Below, piece after piece: positions 36,459-45,602 of a DNA stretch of 64,000 nt. Origin of the DNA: CAYQOX01 sp964419335 (GTDB lineage Bacteria; Hinthialibacterota; Hinthialibacteria; Hinthialibacterales; Hinthialibacteraceae). Location: positions 1 to 64,000 of the forward strand of contig CAYQOX010000012.1 in NCBI GenBank assembly GCA_964419335.1, given 5' to 3'. The notes under the pieces were generated by a model. The model saw only the letters and a list, made by a program, of their open reading frames with translations. It did no database searches and was not told the origin of the DNA. Position numbers and translations under genes: made by a program. Within the stretch, counting starts at the first letter, position 1. Each line of letters opens with the position of its first letter.

Positions 36459-36531
36459 TCCCCTGTAGCTCAATCGGTAGAGCATGCGGCTGTTAACCGC
36501 AGAGTTGTTGGTTCGAGTCCAACCGGGGGAG
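36459..36531 (+). tRNA. tRNA-Asn (GTT)
   Basis: A 73-base cloverleaf is clear. The acceptor is TCCCCTG / CGGGGGA with a G discriminator, the D arm is GCTC...GAGC, the anticodon stem is TGCGG/CCGCA around CTGTTAA (anticodon GTT at 36492-36494), and the T arm is GTTGG/CCAAC around TTCGAGT. CCA is not encoded. A short T-run follows directly. The flanks, 36272-36458 and 36532-36756, show no gene. Confidence 0.97.
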
Positions 36532-36756
36532 TTTTTTATTGTCCTTGAATCAATCCCACCAAATCTTATAAATCGATTTTCTTATATGTTGATCCAAGTT
36601 TCAACTTCATCAGGCAGTGTCTTCTCTACTATTCCCGTTAAAAAAGAAATCTCGTATTTCTCGTTTAGAAAACCTCTATAACCTTTATCGTGATGTTTTA
36701 TAATGTTTTAGAATACCATATATCCAATTGATATGAGATACAGAATAGAGGTTAAT

Positions 36757-38358
36757 ATGAAGAGATTTGAAATGATTCTAATTTTATTGTTCTTGATCGG
36801 AGGATCCATCGTTGCTCAAGAATTTCATCCGGTCTGGAATCCGGGAGATTTACAAGAAATTGAATCGTATTCAGAAGACGAGAAGATCGTTGGAACACAT
36901 TATTTCTACTGGTATGATTATCCCGATTCTCACTTTTTCGATGATGCAGAACGAACCGATGATGCCTTGCAGGATCATTTCCCTGTAGCCGAGGAAGTGA
37001 GTTTCCACTCTCTGGAATGGCATGGAAAACAACTGGAGGATTGTGTTACAGCGGAGATTGATTTTATTCTACCGGTTTATTGGGGAACCTTGGATCATTA
37101 TTTCAAAAAAGGGACTGCTTTCAGTGTCCAAGGTTTAGGGCCTTTGCAGGAAGCCATAGAACGGCGTGAAATGGAGGAATTAAAGTCGCCCAAGATAGGG
37201 TTGTTCTATGATACGAGTACTTTACTACCTGGAATTCGAGGCCTCGTGGGTGTCTCGGAAAAGCCGGATTTGACTACAAAAGAAGGGAAGGATTTATTTT
37301 ACCGAACCATCCGTGATTTCTTTTATCAAATCGAACCACGTAATTGGGCTGCCATTGAGGGGCGTCCCCTGGTGGTTTTATATTCATCTTCCTTCGCGAA
37401 GCGCCATGACCAGAGTACATTCGATTATGTCTACGAACATTTCGAAAAGGATTTTCATGGCATTCGCCCTTATATTATCAAAGATAACTCATGGGGTGGG
37501 GAAACCGATGCGATAACCCAATGGGGTGCTGCTCTTGGTGGACCAAACCTCTTTGATAAGGTAGCTCAAATTGGACCAGGCTACAACGATATGGCAGTCC
37601 CAGGACGTTCAACTCCGATTCGTGACCGGGAAGATGGAAACTTTTATCGCTGGAGTTGGATTCAGGCGATTAACAGTTCAGCCTCAATCGTATTGGTTGA
37701 AACCTGGAATGAAATGCACGAAGGAACCGATATTTGCGATTCAAGAGAATATGGCAAAGAATATATTGAATTGACCAAAGAGTATGGAAATAAATTTCGA
37801 GAACATAATCAAATTGAGGAAGAGATCGAATTAAAACATCCCGCCCCCCGGCCTCGACCGCCCTCTGACGAAGGGTCAGAATATAAAGATTCTAACCAGG
37901 TCCAAATCCAACTTGGACGTTCAATTGTGAGTGAAGGAATTGAACTTGTTGGTGGTGTCGAGGATGGCCCCGTGTTGAAAGCCAAGATCGGTGACGAAGA
38001 CTGTATACGAACCATCGATGCTGATCTCACCTATATGTACTTTAAAGTCGTAGATCCGTTTTATTATGATGATCATGAAAATTTAGTGGTGGAATACACC
38101 TATTGGGATGACGGCTTTCAATGGCATCAACTCCAATATGATTCCCATGAAGAAGAAGCCACCTTAAGTGGTGCTTATACCAATGAGGCTCAGGTGTTTA
38201 GCCAAGAACGTGAACGATGGGTGACCCGAAAAGTGAAGTTAAATGAGGCTCGTTTTGTGAATCGGCAAAATAGCGGAGCGGACTTTCGTTTTGCTGTCGC
38301 CGGAGGATGGTTTGCAGTAAAAGATATCCAGATTCGCAAACTTTCGAGCGTACAATAG
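36757..38358 (+). CDS. Secreted DUF5010/glycoside-hydrolase-like protein
   Basis: From the ATG after GAGG (eight codons inside a longer frame) the protein has 533 residues with a Sec leader ending near VAQ. Residues 25 to about 350 resemble DUF5010 and GH99/GH71-like TIM barrels: GTHYFYWYDYPD at the start, FILPVYWG, PLVVLYSS and VETWNEMHEGTD, where acidic residues could be catalytic. A beta-rich C-terminal module (about 390-530) may bind carbohydrate. It likely acts on an extracellular polysaccharide. No linked transporter is present. The family assignment is from memory of the pattern. Confidence 0.72.
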   Translation: MKRFEMILILLFLIGGSIVAQEFHPVWNPGDLQEIESYSEDEKIVGTHYFYWYDYPDSHFFDDAERTDDALQDHFPVAEEVSFHSLEWHGKQLEDCVTAEIDFILPVYWGTLDHYFKKGTAFSVQGLGPLQEAIERREMEELKSPKIGLFYDTSTLLPGIRGLVGVSEKPDLTTKEGKDLFYRTIRDFFYQIEPRNWAAIEGRPLVVLYSSSFAKRHDQSTFDYVYEHFEKDFHGIRPYIIKDNSWGGETDAITQWGAALGGPNLFDKVAQIGPGYNDMAVPGRSTPIRDREDGNFYRWSWIQAINSSASIVLVETWNEMHEGTDICDSREYGKEYIELTKEYGNKFREHNQIEEEIELKHPAPRPRPPSDEGSEYKDSNQVQIQLGRSIVSEGIELVGGVEDGPVLKAKIGDEDCIRTIDADLTYMYFKVVDPFYYDDHENLVVEYTYWDDGFQWHQLQYDSHEEEATLSGAYTNEAQVFSQERERWVTRKVKLNEARFVNRQNSGADFRFAVAGGWFAVKDIQIRKLSSVQ

Positions 38359-38387
38359 TTTGCTCAATTTTGCATCGAGGGAGGACG

Positions 38388-38402
38388 ATGACGGTTGATT
38401 GA
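38388..38402 (+). promoter_or_regulatory. Four-codon leader frame (MTVD) overlapping the next start
   Basis: GGGAGG is followed by ATG ACG GTT GAT TGA, and the TGA overlaps the ATG at 38402 (TGATG). The strong ribosome site serves this minigene, and the downstream gene may be translated by re-initiation. It could also be the old start of that gene after a frameshift. Confidence 0.35.
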
Positions 38403-38713
38403 TGAACTATGAGGAGCAGGCGGCTTTTTTAAAGTCGCTGAATCAACCCCGTAGATTTTTAGGGATCAAAAAAGATTTATCCCTGGAACCAGGACTCTTT
38501 GGCCGTCAGTTAAGCGTAAAAGGCTTGTACTTATGGGGGCATGTCTTTTCAGAAGAAAGCCAACTCTTATCACGTCTAGAATGCGATGTGATTTTATATA
38601 ATGAAACTGACAAACAAAAGGTCCAGGCGCCCGAAGGATATGATGTTTTTCGCATACGAGATTTACAGGAATTTATCTATGTCGCGGCCGTACGAGTACA
38701 TAAGCAGGAATAA
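38402..38713 (+). CDS. Hypothetical protein
   Basis: The 103-residue product is soluble, with no leader, and has a predicted mix of helix and strand. Strong-looking segments are SVKGLYLWGHVFSEESQLLSRLECDVILYNETD and EGYDVFRIRDLQEFIYVAAVRV in abbreviated form. It follows the DUF5010-like gene by 43 bases on the same strand and may share its transcript. I do not recognise the family. Translation probably depends on the upstream minigene, because no separate ribosome site is near its ATG. Confidence 0.6.
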   Translation: MNYEEQAAFLKSLNQPRRFLGIKKDLSLEPGLFGRQLSVKGLYLWGHVFSEESQLLSRLECDVILYNETDKQKVQAPEGYDVFRIRDLQEFIYVAAVRVHKQE

Positions 38714-38776
38714 AACGCGAAGTTTTTTTCCTATTTCTCTATGATATGCTTTTTACAAAAAACATAGAGTCGAAAA

Positions 38777-39208
38777 CTAGGTTTCGATTGGAAACATGCT
38801 GCGCACTGGGTCTCCCACGGCAATGGGAGTGACCTGAGTGGTTCCTGTGAGTTGATCTTGTCGGACGTATAGACGCTCGCGGTCAACATCTGAAGTCGCG
38901 GAGGTGGCGGAAGAGGTAGTTTGAGCCAAGGTTGAGGAAAGAACGCTGGAGGGGCCGGCTTGATTTTTTTTGGTCATGGGCATAACCATGGTCATGTTTT
39001 CTTGCACATTAATGGCTTCAACTTCGCCTTTGATGAATTCGATTTTCCCCAAGGTGGTATTATTGATATTATCCTGAACTTCATAGCCTTCTTGGTAGAT
39101 GAAAAATCGATCACCCGGTTTGACTCCTTGATTAAAGCCAAGGTTGATAATGAGTTTTTGGTCGTTGAGAATGATTATGACATGACCGCGCAGGATTGTT
39201 TTTGACAT
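38777..39208 (-). CDS. Hypothetical protein with FlgT-C/SH3-like start
   Basis: The 143-residue product opens with a beta-rich segment (ILRGHVIIILNDQKLIINLG, then GVKPGDRFFIY). This resembles domains that read nucleotide- or SH3-like folds, such as the C-terminal part of FlgT. A Ser/Thr-rich linker and a short tail follow (VGDPVRSMFP). There is no signal peptide. AAGGAA lies before the ATG. It is transcribed alone from the minus strand. The function is unknown, and the fold comparison is only a resemblance. Confidence 0.6.
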   Translation of the reverse strand: MSKTILRGHVIIILNDQKLIINLGFNQGVKPGDRFFIYQEGYEVQDNINNTTLGKIEFIKGEVEAINVQENMTMVMPMTKKNQAGPSSVLSSTLAQTTSSATSATSDVDRERLYVRQDQLTGTTQVTPIAVGDPVRSMFPIET

Positions 39209-39332
39209 TTTGCCGTTCCTTTGTGGATTCGAATGATTTTCTAGATAGTTTCATATCGATTCTGCTTTGCAGAGATCGTGAAATATAATTATTATACTTC
39301 AAAACGTTTAATAGGCTATACAAAATGAAATA

Positions 39333-39359
39333 AGGGGCGGAGATAAATTTCCGTCCCCT
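39333..39359 (-). terminator. Possible terminator of the fucose-isomerase-like gene
   Basis: GGGGCGGA and TCCGTCCCC pair with one bulge. On the minus strand an interrupted T-rich tract follows. It lies 22 bases past the stop. Confidence 0.45.
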
Positions 39360-39380
39360 GTTCCACACAATCAATCATCT

Positions 39381-40877
39381 TTAGTCACCCATGCGTTCCC
39401 ATATGGGGGGATAATAATTGTCTTTCGATTTGCCAAGCAAGATGGGCTTAATCCCTGTAATTTCACACAAATAAATCAAGGACTGAACATGGTCGCCGGC
39501 AACTCCTAATACGTGATTGCAGGGGAAGACGCTCGCAAATTCTTCAAAATCACATTCTAATTTTGCATGGACATGAGGCCATGTGGGATCTGTCATATCA
39601 TTGAGTTCTTTTCGTTTTTGCGCATCGAGTTCTACAGATTCACCGCGAACAATCACCATATAAGGTTTTTCATCCCACAGACCGAGACGGGCAAAGGTCA
39701 TAGGACCTGGGGCGGCATCGAATTCAACCGATGCCCCCCCGGCCTTAAAGTAGAGTTCTAATGCGGGATGGAAGGTGATTTTTTGGAAGTTTTCTTCGGG
39801 GTTCATACTTTGTTTTGCGAACCAACTGGCGTGATTCCCCGAGTTGCACCAATCCCAAAGATCAAGCGGAGGATGATAAAGTCGAACATCCATGAAGAGA
39901 GTGGGCATGCCCCCCGTGATGTATTTCATAAGTTGCATGGTGATGGCGGCATAGGCATCCGCTTCGGTGGCACAAACGGTGGGTTCTTTCGTTCCGTTCC
40001 AATCGTAGGGATCATTCATTACCATTTCGGGAACATCACCCAAACAGTAGTGTTCGGTTAGTTCCCGCTGGCCTTTTAGTCCACAAAAATCAAATCCTTT
40101 CTCTTCATTGATTTGGCGCATGGCCACATAGAGGGAAATTTGCCGCTCGAGGGTCTCGGGAGTCAGCATGTTCCCGTCGTACTTAAGCCGCTCACCAAGC
40201 AGTGATTCAAACCACTTACGTCCTTTTTCCAGCTCACTTTTATCGACTTTTTCGGCGGTCTTGACCAACAACAGTTGATCAATTTGACGAACCGTACAAC
40301 CCAAGGATTTTAGCGTTGGAGTTAGATGAGCGAATCCGGTTTCCATTCCCATGGAATGACCACCATAACATCCGAAAACCTCATTTTGTATAGTGGTGGC
40401 CGCTTGGCTGGCACGTATCCAATTCAACACGCGCTGTTGGGTTACGCGATCTTCTAATTCCCCTATGATCCGGTGGGTGGGTTTCCCCGTTTGGCGTAAA
40501 GCCCCATCGGTGGCAAGCAACCCCACATTTCCTGGAAAGGCGCCATTGTTATTGGAAAGACTTAGTATGGGAACATCGCCGATACTATTGATAAAGGGCC
40601 AGCATAAGAAGGGGAAGTTCCATACGTTATAGAGCATAATGACTTGCTTACAATTGGCGCGGGAGAGTTCTTCACCCACTTTTTGAGCGGAACGGGTGCT
40701 CACGATAATCTCACTTCCTGTAACGATTTCGGGAGCAGATCCATCCTGATTTTTGAGATTTTCTCGTATAAACTTGGCCCAGGCGTTAACCACCGCCATG
40801 TTATCGTCATTGTTCTGAGTGTAGACATGTTCACGCTCATCATTGAGCATGGCTATTCCGATTGGGGTTGTACGCAT
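39381..40877 (-). CDS. L-fucose isomerase family protein
   Basis: The 498-residue protein resembles the L-fucose/L-arabinose isomerase superfamily. It has an N-terminal Rossmann-like domain with MLYNVWNFPFLCWPF and GKPTHRIIGEL, a FGCYGGHSMGMETG segment, and C-terminal EADAYAAITM and an acidic/His-rich metal region. It is about 90 residues shorter than E. coli FucI, as in related aldose-ketose isomerases of environmental bacteria. GGAGGAAC precedes the ATG. It should convert an aldose such as L-fucose to the ketose in the cytoplasm. No fuculokinase or aldolase is adjacent; an FGGY kinase lies at 54324. Confidence 0.82.
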   Translation of the reverse strand: MRTTPIGIAMLNDEREHVYTQNNDDNMAVVNAWAKFIRENLKNQDGSAPEIVTGSEIIVSTRSAQKVGEELSRANCKQVIMLYNVWNFPFLCWPFINSIGDVPILSLSNNNGAFPGNVGLLATDGALRQTGKPTHRIIGELEDRVTQQRVLNWIRASQAATTIQNEVFGCYGGHSMGMETGFAHLTPTLKSLGCTVRQIDQLLLVKTAEKVDKSELEKGRKWFESLLGERLKYDGNMLTPETLERQISLYVAMRQINEEKGFDFCGLKGQRELTEHYCLGDVPEMVMNDPYDWNGTKEPTVCATEADAYAAITMQLMKYITGGMPTLFMDVRLYHPPLDLWDWCNSGNHASWFAKQSMNPEENFQKITFHPALELYFKAGGASVEFDAAPGPMTFARLGLWDEKPYMVIVRGESVELDAQKRKELNDMTDPTWPHVHAKLECDFEEFASVFPCNHVLGVAGDHVQSLIYLCEITGIKPILLGKSKDNYYPPIWERMGD

Positions 40878-41024
40878 GACAGTTCCTCCAAATTATGAAA
40901 CTCAAACAAACGTTTGAAATAATGATCCAATTTATCATGCCTAATAATCAAGATTTTGTGAAGACCAGCAAAGAGAGTTTGCTGGGATTCGTATGAAGAC
41001 TTAATGAAATGTAATATTTTCCTT

Positions 41025-41855
41025 TTAAAATTCAAAAGGTGTGAGCAAATTTCGGGTATCGACTACATGAAAATGTTCAGGATAGTCAACCTCAAATATT
41101 CCTTCGGGGAGAGTGGGATTCAGTTGAATTTGATCTACTTGGATTTCTAGAGAAATATAAAGTGACTTTTTACTGGTGTGCATTAACGAACGTTTTACAT
41201 AGGGAAAACCGTTTTCGGTTTCATCCCAGGTGAAATAAAAATGGCGTTGCTGTTCGATCAATTCAACGACTTGATTGTTGGAATTCAAAATAATCTTAAT
41301 GGGTTCTGGAAATTGAGGAGGAGTGAAGTGAGGGGGACCGATTGTGAGGGCATAGCGGTTTGGTTCGTCTGTGGATTGGATGGAATCACTTGTTTGGTGG
41401 ATAATATTTGCGAGCGATCGACCCGCATGGATTCGTCCTGCCCAAAGAATGTTTGTCCCGTTCCGAGACTCGGGACGGAAGGGGGAGATAATGACTTTTT
41501 GTTTAAGGTTATCGATGATTGTACTATTATTAAAATCGCAAAAATGAATTTCGGTGGGGAAGTCATCGTCTGTAAAATCTTTTCGATGTAGGTAAAGCTG
41601 AGTTAGCCATTTTTTCTCGGGAAAATCAGCGTAAATGATTTGTTTAGATTTTTGGATATCGGGAAGGGGTTCCTGGCTCATGGGGGAGAGAGGGATGGTC
41701 CTGGTTCCATTTGAGATAAGATTTCGGACTTTCGTTTCTATTTGAAGTGTTTCAATATTATCTTGCTCATATTCAAGGGTTTGTGCCTGGATACTTGAAA
41801 CAGATAATGAAATAAAAGCCATTATTATAAAGAAATGAATGAGTTTAGGAAACAT
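41025..41855 (-). CDS. Secreted protein of unknown function (LolA-like fold possible)
   Basis: The 276-residue protein has a Sec leader (about 1-24, ending SIQAQ). Its mature part is beta-rich, and the C-terminus (NPTLPEGIFEVDYPEHFHVVD) recalls DUF2092/LolA-like lipoprotein-carrier proteins. AAGGAG lies eight bases before the ATG. The gene lies 147 bases downstream of no partner and reads toward the fucose-isomerase-like promoter. No catalytic motif is visible. It would act in the periplasm or at the outer membrane. Confidence 0.65.
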   Translation of the reverse strand: MFPKLIHFFIIMAFISLSVSSIQAQTLEYEQDNIETLQIETKVRNLISNGTRTIPLSPMSQEPLPDIQKSKQIIYADFPEKKWLTQLYLHRKDFTDDDFPTEIHFCDFNNSTIIDNLKQKVIISPFRPESRNGTNILWAGRIHAGRSLANIIHQTSDSIQSTDEPNRYALTIGPPHFTPPQFPEPIKIILNSNNQVVELIEQQRHFYFTWDETENGFPYVKRSLMHTSKKSLYISLEIQVDQIQLNPTLPEGIFEVDYPEHFHVVDTRNLLTPFEF

Positions 41856-42369
41856 AAATAAATCTCCTTTAGCAATAAATTGAGTCGAGTTAGCAAATAT
41901 TACACTCTTTAAGCATGAAATTTTTTGAATTCTTGAAATAATCTGATTTGGTTGAAATTTGACATGAAGATTCGAGGTTCACTAAACAAATCGTCTTAGT
42001 AAGAAGTAACGTCATAAGGCAAAGATTACTTAAGAAATCCACGTTTCATTTCTCTCTAAAAAAATGGGAACTTAATTCAATAAAGATAGGGACTTAGAAA
42101 AAACGAATTTCCCCATTGAATAAGTAGAGCCAATTACGTACAATAAATATATCAAAAGGATGTTGAAATTGCTATCTCATGGACGCCGTTTGTTTCCCGC
42201 CATTCATTTGTTGCGGCGTGTAGATCAACAGGGTTACGAGGCATTCTATCTTACCTCCTAAACATCAAATACGGTACGCGTGAGATGGGCAAAATTCACA
42301 AGGATTAATATTCTTCATTGAAGAGATTGAATGTTCTCTTTATTGTAACGAAAAAACGGAGCGCTGTGC
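41856..42369. other. 514-base divergent gap
   Basis: The gap separates the secreted protein gene from gyrA. It is AT-rich to about 42150, then holds a short minus-strand frame with a strong ribosome site (42152-42244), and then the gyrA promoter region. I see nothing else in it. Confidence 0.45.
42152..42244 (-). CDS. Possible 30-residue peptide with a strong ribosome site
   Basis: A 30-codon frame (MPRNPVDLHAATNEWRE...) begins seven bases after TAGGAGGTA on the minus strand and ends in TGA. The ribosome site is one of the best in the window and the peptide is polar, so it could be a real small protein or the relic of a longer one. Nothing in it is recognised. Confidence 0.3.
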   Translation of the reverse strand: MPRNPVDLHAATNEWRETNGVHEIAISTSF

Positions 42370-44820
42370 ATGTATACGCAAAATGAACGTATTAAACCAA
42401 TCAACATTGAAGATGAGATGAGGACATCGTATATCAGCTATGCGATGTCAGTGATTGTTCAGCGTGCTTTACCCGATGTACGCGATGGATTAAAGCCAGT
42501 CCAGCGTCGTATCATTTACTCGATGCGTGAGTTGGGATTGACCCATCGAGCGGGCTACAAAAAATCGGCGCGTATTGTGGGTGAAACCATGGGTAAATAC
42601 CACCCTCATGGTGATTCAGCCATTTATGACACCATGGTTCGGATGGCGCAAAGTTTCACCTACCGTTATCCCTTGGTTGATGGACAAGGGAACTTCGGTT
42701 CGATCGATGGTGATAACCCCGCAGCGATGCGATATACCGAAGCCCGGATGTCGCAAATCACTGAAACGCTGCTTACGGATATTGAGAAAGAAACCATCGA
42801 CTTCATGCCCAACTTTGATGGGCAATTGAATGAGCCGGTGGTACTCCCTGCCGAAATCCCAAATTTGCTGATTAATGGTTCCTCCGGTATTGCGGTTGGT
42901 ATGGCCACGAATATACCACCTCACAATCTCAAAGAGGTGATCGATGCGACCGTGGCCGTCATTGATGATCCCGAAATTGAGCCGCGAAAATTACTGAAAT
43001 ATATTAAAGGTCCTGACTTTCCAACCGGTGGGTATATCTGTGGTAAAGGAGGAATTGCAGAAGCCTATGCGACCGGACGTGGGCGTGTGGTGATGCGTGC
43101 GATGAGCCACAAGGAACAACTCAAGCAGGGGAAAGAAGCGATCGTTATTACCGAAATTCCCTTTTTGGTCAATAAAGCAAAATTGGTTGAAGAAATTGCA
43201 AAATTAGTGCGTGATAAGAAGATTGAAGGCATCGGTGATCTACGGGACGAATCCGATCGCGAAGGGATGCGGATTGTAATCGAATTAAAACGCGGGGAAA
43301 ACCACGAAGTGGTGATGAACCAATTATATAAACATACCCGCTTACAGCATACCTTCGGCATCATTCTTTTGGCTTTGGTCAATAACCGCCCACAATATCT
43401 TACGCTGAAAGAGTTAATCACTTATTTCATCGATCATCGCCGAGAGGTTATTGTTCGTCGTACGCGCTACGACTTGGATAAAGCCGAAGCCCGCGCGCAC
43501 ATATTGGAAGGATTGCGCATCGCGGTAGATAACATCGATGAAATCATTGCCTTAATTCGTGGTTCTCAAAGTCGTGAAGAGGCGATGAACGGGCTGATGG
43601 AAAACTTTGAATTAACCGAAGTTCAAGCCAAGGCGATTTTGGAAATGCAACTGCAACGACTCGTCGCCTTGGAACGTCAGAAACTAGAAGAAGAATACCA
43701 ACAACTATTAAAGGATATTGAATTTTACAAAAAAGTGTTGAGCACTCCCACATTAGTCATGGAAATCATGAAAGATGAGTTGCTCAAAATGAAAGATAAA
43801 TACGGAGATCCCCGCCGCACTGAAATTGTGGAAGATGCCGCCGATCTCGAGATTGAAGATCTAATCGCCGAAGAAAATATGGTCGTGACCGTTTCTCACA
43901 CGGGCTACATTAAACGTATCGGCACCACCGCCTATCGTAAGCAGTTGCGCGGTGGTCGAGGCATCACGGCGATGGGAACCAAGGACGAGGACTTTGTCGA
44001 ACATCTCTTTATCGCATCCACCCATCATTACATCCTGTTTTTTACAGATAAAGGCCGCTTGTATTGGAAAAAGGTGTATGAGATTCCTCAGGGTGGACGA
44101 CAATCCAAGGGAAAAGCGATTGTCAACTTCTTGCAATTAGAGCGCGATGAATATGTAACCGCCATGGTGCCTGTGTATGATTTTGAAGAAGGCAAGTACC
44201 TAATGATGGCGACCCGGAAAGGAATTGTGAAGAAGACTGAGCTAACCGCTTTTTCCAATCCACGCCGCGCTGGTATTAATGCTATTACGCTGGATGACCA
44301 TGATCGCTTATTAAGCGTATGGATGACCTCGGGCAATGAGGATGTCATCCTTGCGACACGCAATGGCATGGCGATTCGTTTTAGTGAGGAAGATGTACGT
44401 CCCATGGGACGTACTGCCCGTGGAGTATTGGGAATCCGTTTGGTCGATGATGATCAATTGGTAGGAATGGTCGTCTGTTATGAAGGATCGCAATTGTTGA
44501 CGGTGACCGAAAAAGGATACGGCAAACGTACCGATGTCGATCAATACCGTAAGATCAAACGTGGCGGAAAAGGGGTGATAGATATCCAGACCAATGATCG
44601 TAATGGACGAATCGTTGGCATTCTAGCTACTTATGAAGACGATGAATTTATGATGATTACCAAAAAAGGTGTAGCCATCCGAACGAGTGTTAATGATATT
44701 CGCTCCATTTCGCGCAATACTCAAGGAGTTCGCCTCATTCGGCTTGAAGAAAGCGACTTAGTCGCCGCGATAGGAAAATTGCCTGAAGCGAAAGAAGTGA
44801 AAAAGGTGACTGCAGAATAA
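42370..44820 (+). CDS. gyrA: DNA gyrase subunit A
   Basis: The 816-residue protein is GyrA, the breaking-rejoining subunit that introduces negative supercoils with GyrB. The active tyrosine is Y122 in AMRYTEARM. The quinolone-resistance region HPHGDSAIYDTMVRMAQ has S83 and D87, the sensitive-type residues at the same numbers as in E. coli. The C-terminal pinwheel begins after about residue 490 and contains a GyrA box variant, QLRGGRG, near residue 525. GGAG lies eight bases before the ATG. gyrB is not adjacent. Nothing is odd except the slightly changed box. Confidence 0.96.
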   Translation: MYTQNERIKPINIEDEMRTSYISYAMSVIVQRALPDVRDGLKPVQRRIIYSMRELGLTHRAGYKKSARIVGETMGKYHPHGDSAIYDTMVRMAQSFTYRYPLVDGQGNFGSIDGDNPAAMRYTEARMSQITETLLTDIEKETIDFMPNFDGQLNEPVVLPAEIPNLLINGSSGIAVGMATNIPPHNLKEVIDATVAVIDDPEIEPRKLLKYIKGPDFPTGGYICGKGGIAEAYATGRGRVVMRAMSHKEQLKQGKEAIVITEIPFLVNKAKLVEEIAKLVRDKKIEGIGDLRDESDREGMRIVIELKRGENHEVVMNQLYKHTRLQHTFGIILLALVNNRPQYLTLKELITYFIDHRREVIVRRTRYDLDKAEARAHILEGLRIAVDNIDEIIALIRGSQSREEAMNGLMENFELTEVQAKAILEMQLQRLVALERQKLEEEYQQLLKDIEFYKKVLSTPTLVMEIMKDELLKMKDKYGDPRRTEIVEDAADLEIEDLIAEENMVVTVSHTGYIKRIGTTAYRKQLRGGRGITAMGTKDEDFVEHLFIASTHHYILFFTDKGRLYWKKVYEIPQGGRQSKGKAIVNFLQLERDEYVTAMVPVYDFEEGKYLMMATRKGIVKKTELTAFSNPRRAGINAITLDDHDRLLSVWMTSGNEDVILATRNGMAIRFSEEDVRPMGRTARGVLGIRLVDDDQLVGMVVCYEGSQLLTVTEKGYGKRTDVDQYRKIKRGGKGVIDIQTNDRNGRIVGILATYEDDEFMMITKKGVAIRTSVNDIRSISRNTQGVRLIRLEESDLVAAIGKLPEAKEVKKVTAE

Positions 44821-45020
44821 AGAAATAGGTAAGATTTTCCTGTTAAAGAAGAAAAGGCAGGCACAATTTAACCGTAGTACCAATAAACTTTGGGAGGCAT
44901 AAATAACATAAATTGAATAAAATAAAGAGGTTGAGATAAGGAAGATTATTTTGGCATCCACTTTGCTTTTAAGAAGAGATGTAACATCAACAACTTGAAG
45001 GAGAGAGGATGTGAGAGGGG

Positions 45021-45317
45021 ATGCAGATTTGGGAATGGATCGAATGGACCTTATCTCCCTCAACCAAGTTTTTTCTCTGCTCCCTAATTCTCTTAGCCAT
45101 TTACGTTGTTTACATCTGGGAGCCAAAGAAGCAAAATCAGAAGAAGGAAGGACGGAATGAAGGGCTAATGAATTACGTAGAAGTGGATCCTCATGATTTA
45201 GCGGGACACGTTGATTTGCTCTACCCTTCTTTCCATGAAAATAAACAGAAGACGTACAACGAGACATTAGAACGTTTGGAGGAGTACGTCAAACTGGTTA
45301 AAGAGCAAACAAAATAA
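45021..45317 (+). CDS. Small single-pass membrane protein
   Basis: The 98-residue product has one membrane helix (about 15-32), a lysine-rich stretch (PKKQNQKKEGRNEG), then a polar helical tail ending LERLEEYVKLVKEQTK that may form a coiled coil. GAGAGGGG lies just before the ATG. It reads in the same direction as gyrA, 200 bases downstream. The family is unknown. A structured 3' region with a strong terminator follows. Confidence 0.6.
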   Translation: MQIWEWIEWTLSPSTKFFLCSLILLAIYVVYIWEPKKQNQKKEGRNEGLMNYVEVDPHDLAGHVDLLYPSFHENKQKTYNETLERLEEYVKLVKEQTK

Positions 45318-45340
45318 GTCCTGAATGTCGTGAATAACGA

Positions 45341-45521
45341 ACGATGTTCGGGCGAGGTGAAAGTGAACAACTCACCTCCACAATTTGCGCCCACACGATG
45401 TGTGAGGAGCCTCGGAATAGATTCACGCAACGTGAATCGAAAACTCCTCCCTCATCGCCCTCAACCCTGGGGGCCTTGTGCCCCGTTGGCGCCAGATTAT
45501 TACATCTGGCGCATTTTTTTT
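45341..45521 (+). ncRNA. Hairpin-rich RNA or structured 3' UTR (candidate)
   Basis: Several stable hairpins follow each other. GGGCG/CGCCC (45350-45354 with 45388-45392) encloses GAGGTGA/TCACCTC. CACAC/GTGTG lies at 45392-45404. GAGGAG/CTCCTC (45404-45409 with 45444-45449) encloses GATTCACG/CGTGAATC. GGGG/CCCC (45469-45484) follows, then a terminator stem at 45489-45512. The nested arrangement and GC content differ from the AT-rich surroundings. I do not recognise an RNA family. It could be a small RNA released from, or an RNA element in, the tail of the 98-residue gene. Confidence 0.45.
45489..45521 (+). terminator. Rho-independent terminator
   Basis: GCGCCAGAT / ATCTGGCGC stem with a 6-base loop, followed by A and eight T. 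It ends the hairpin-rich region after the small membrane protein gene. Confidence 0.92.
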
Positions 45522-45542
45522 GTCTACATTCGACTGCGTAAG

Positions 45543-45573
45543 AAAAAAAGGGGAGTTTATCTCCCCTTTTTTT
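45543..45573 (-). terminator. Bidirectional-type terminator
   Basis: Seven A, GGGGAG, a TTTAT loop, CTCCCC and seven T form a symmetric terminator 30 bases beyond the stop of the minus-strand RraA-like gene. Confidence 0.88.
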
Positions 45574-45602
45574 CTACCTGGAGGTTCTATTAAAAACGAT
45601 TT

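Noticed and set aside
44758..45267. Minus-strand frame of 169 codons
   Set aside because: It is antisense to the end of gyrA and to the small membrane protein gene, which has a good ribosome site.
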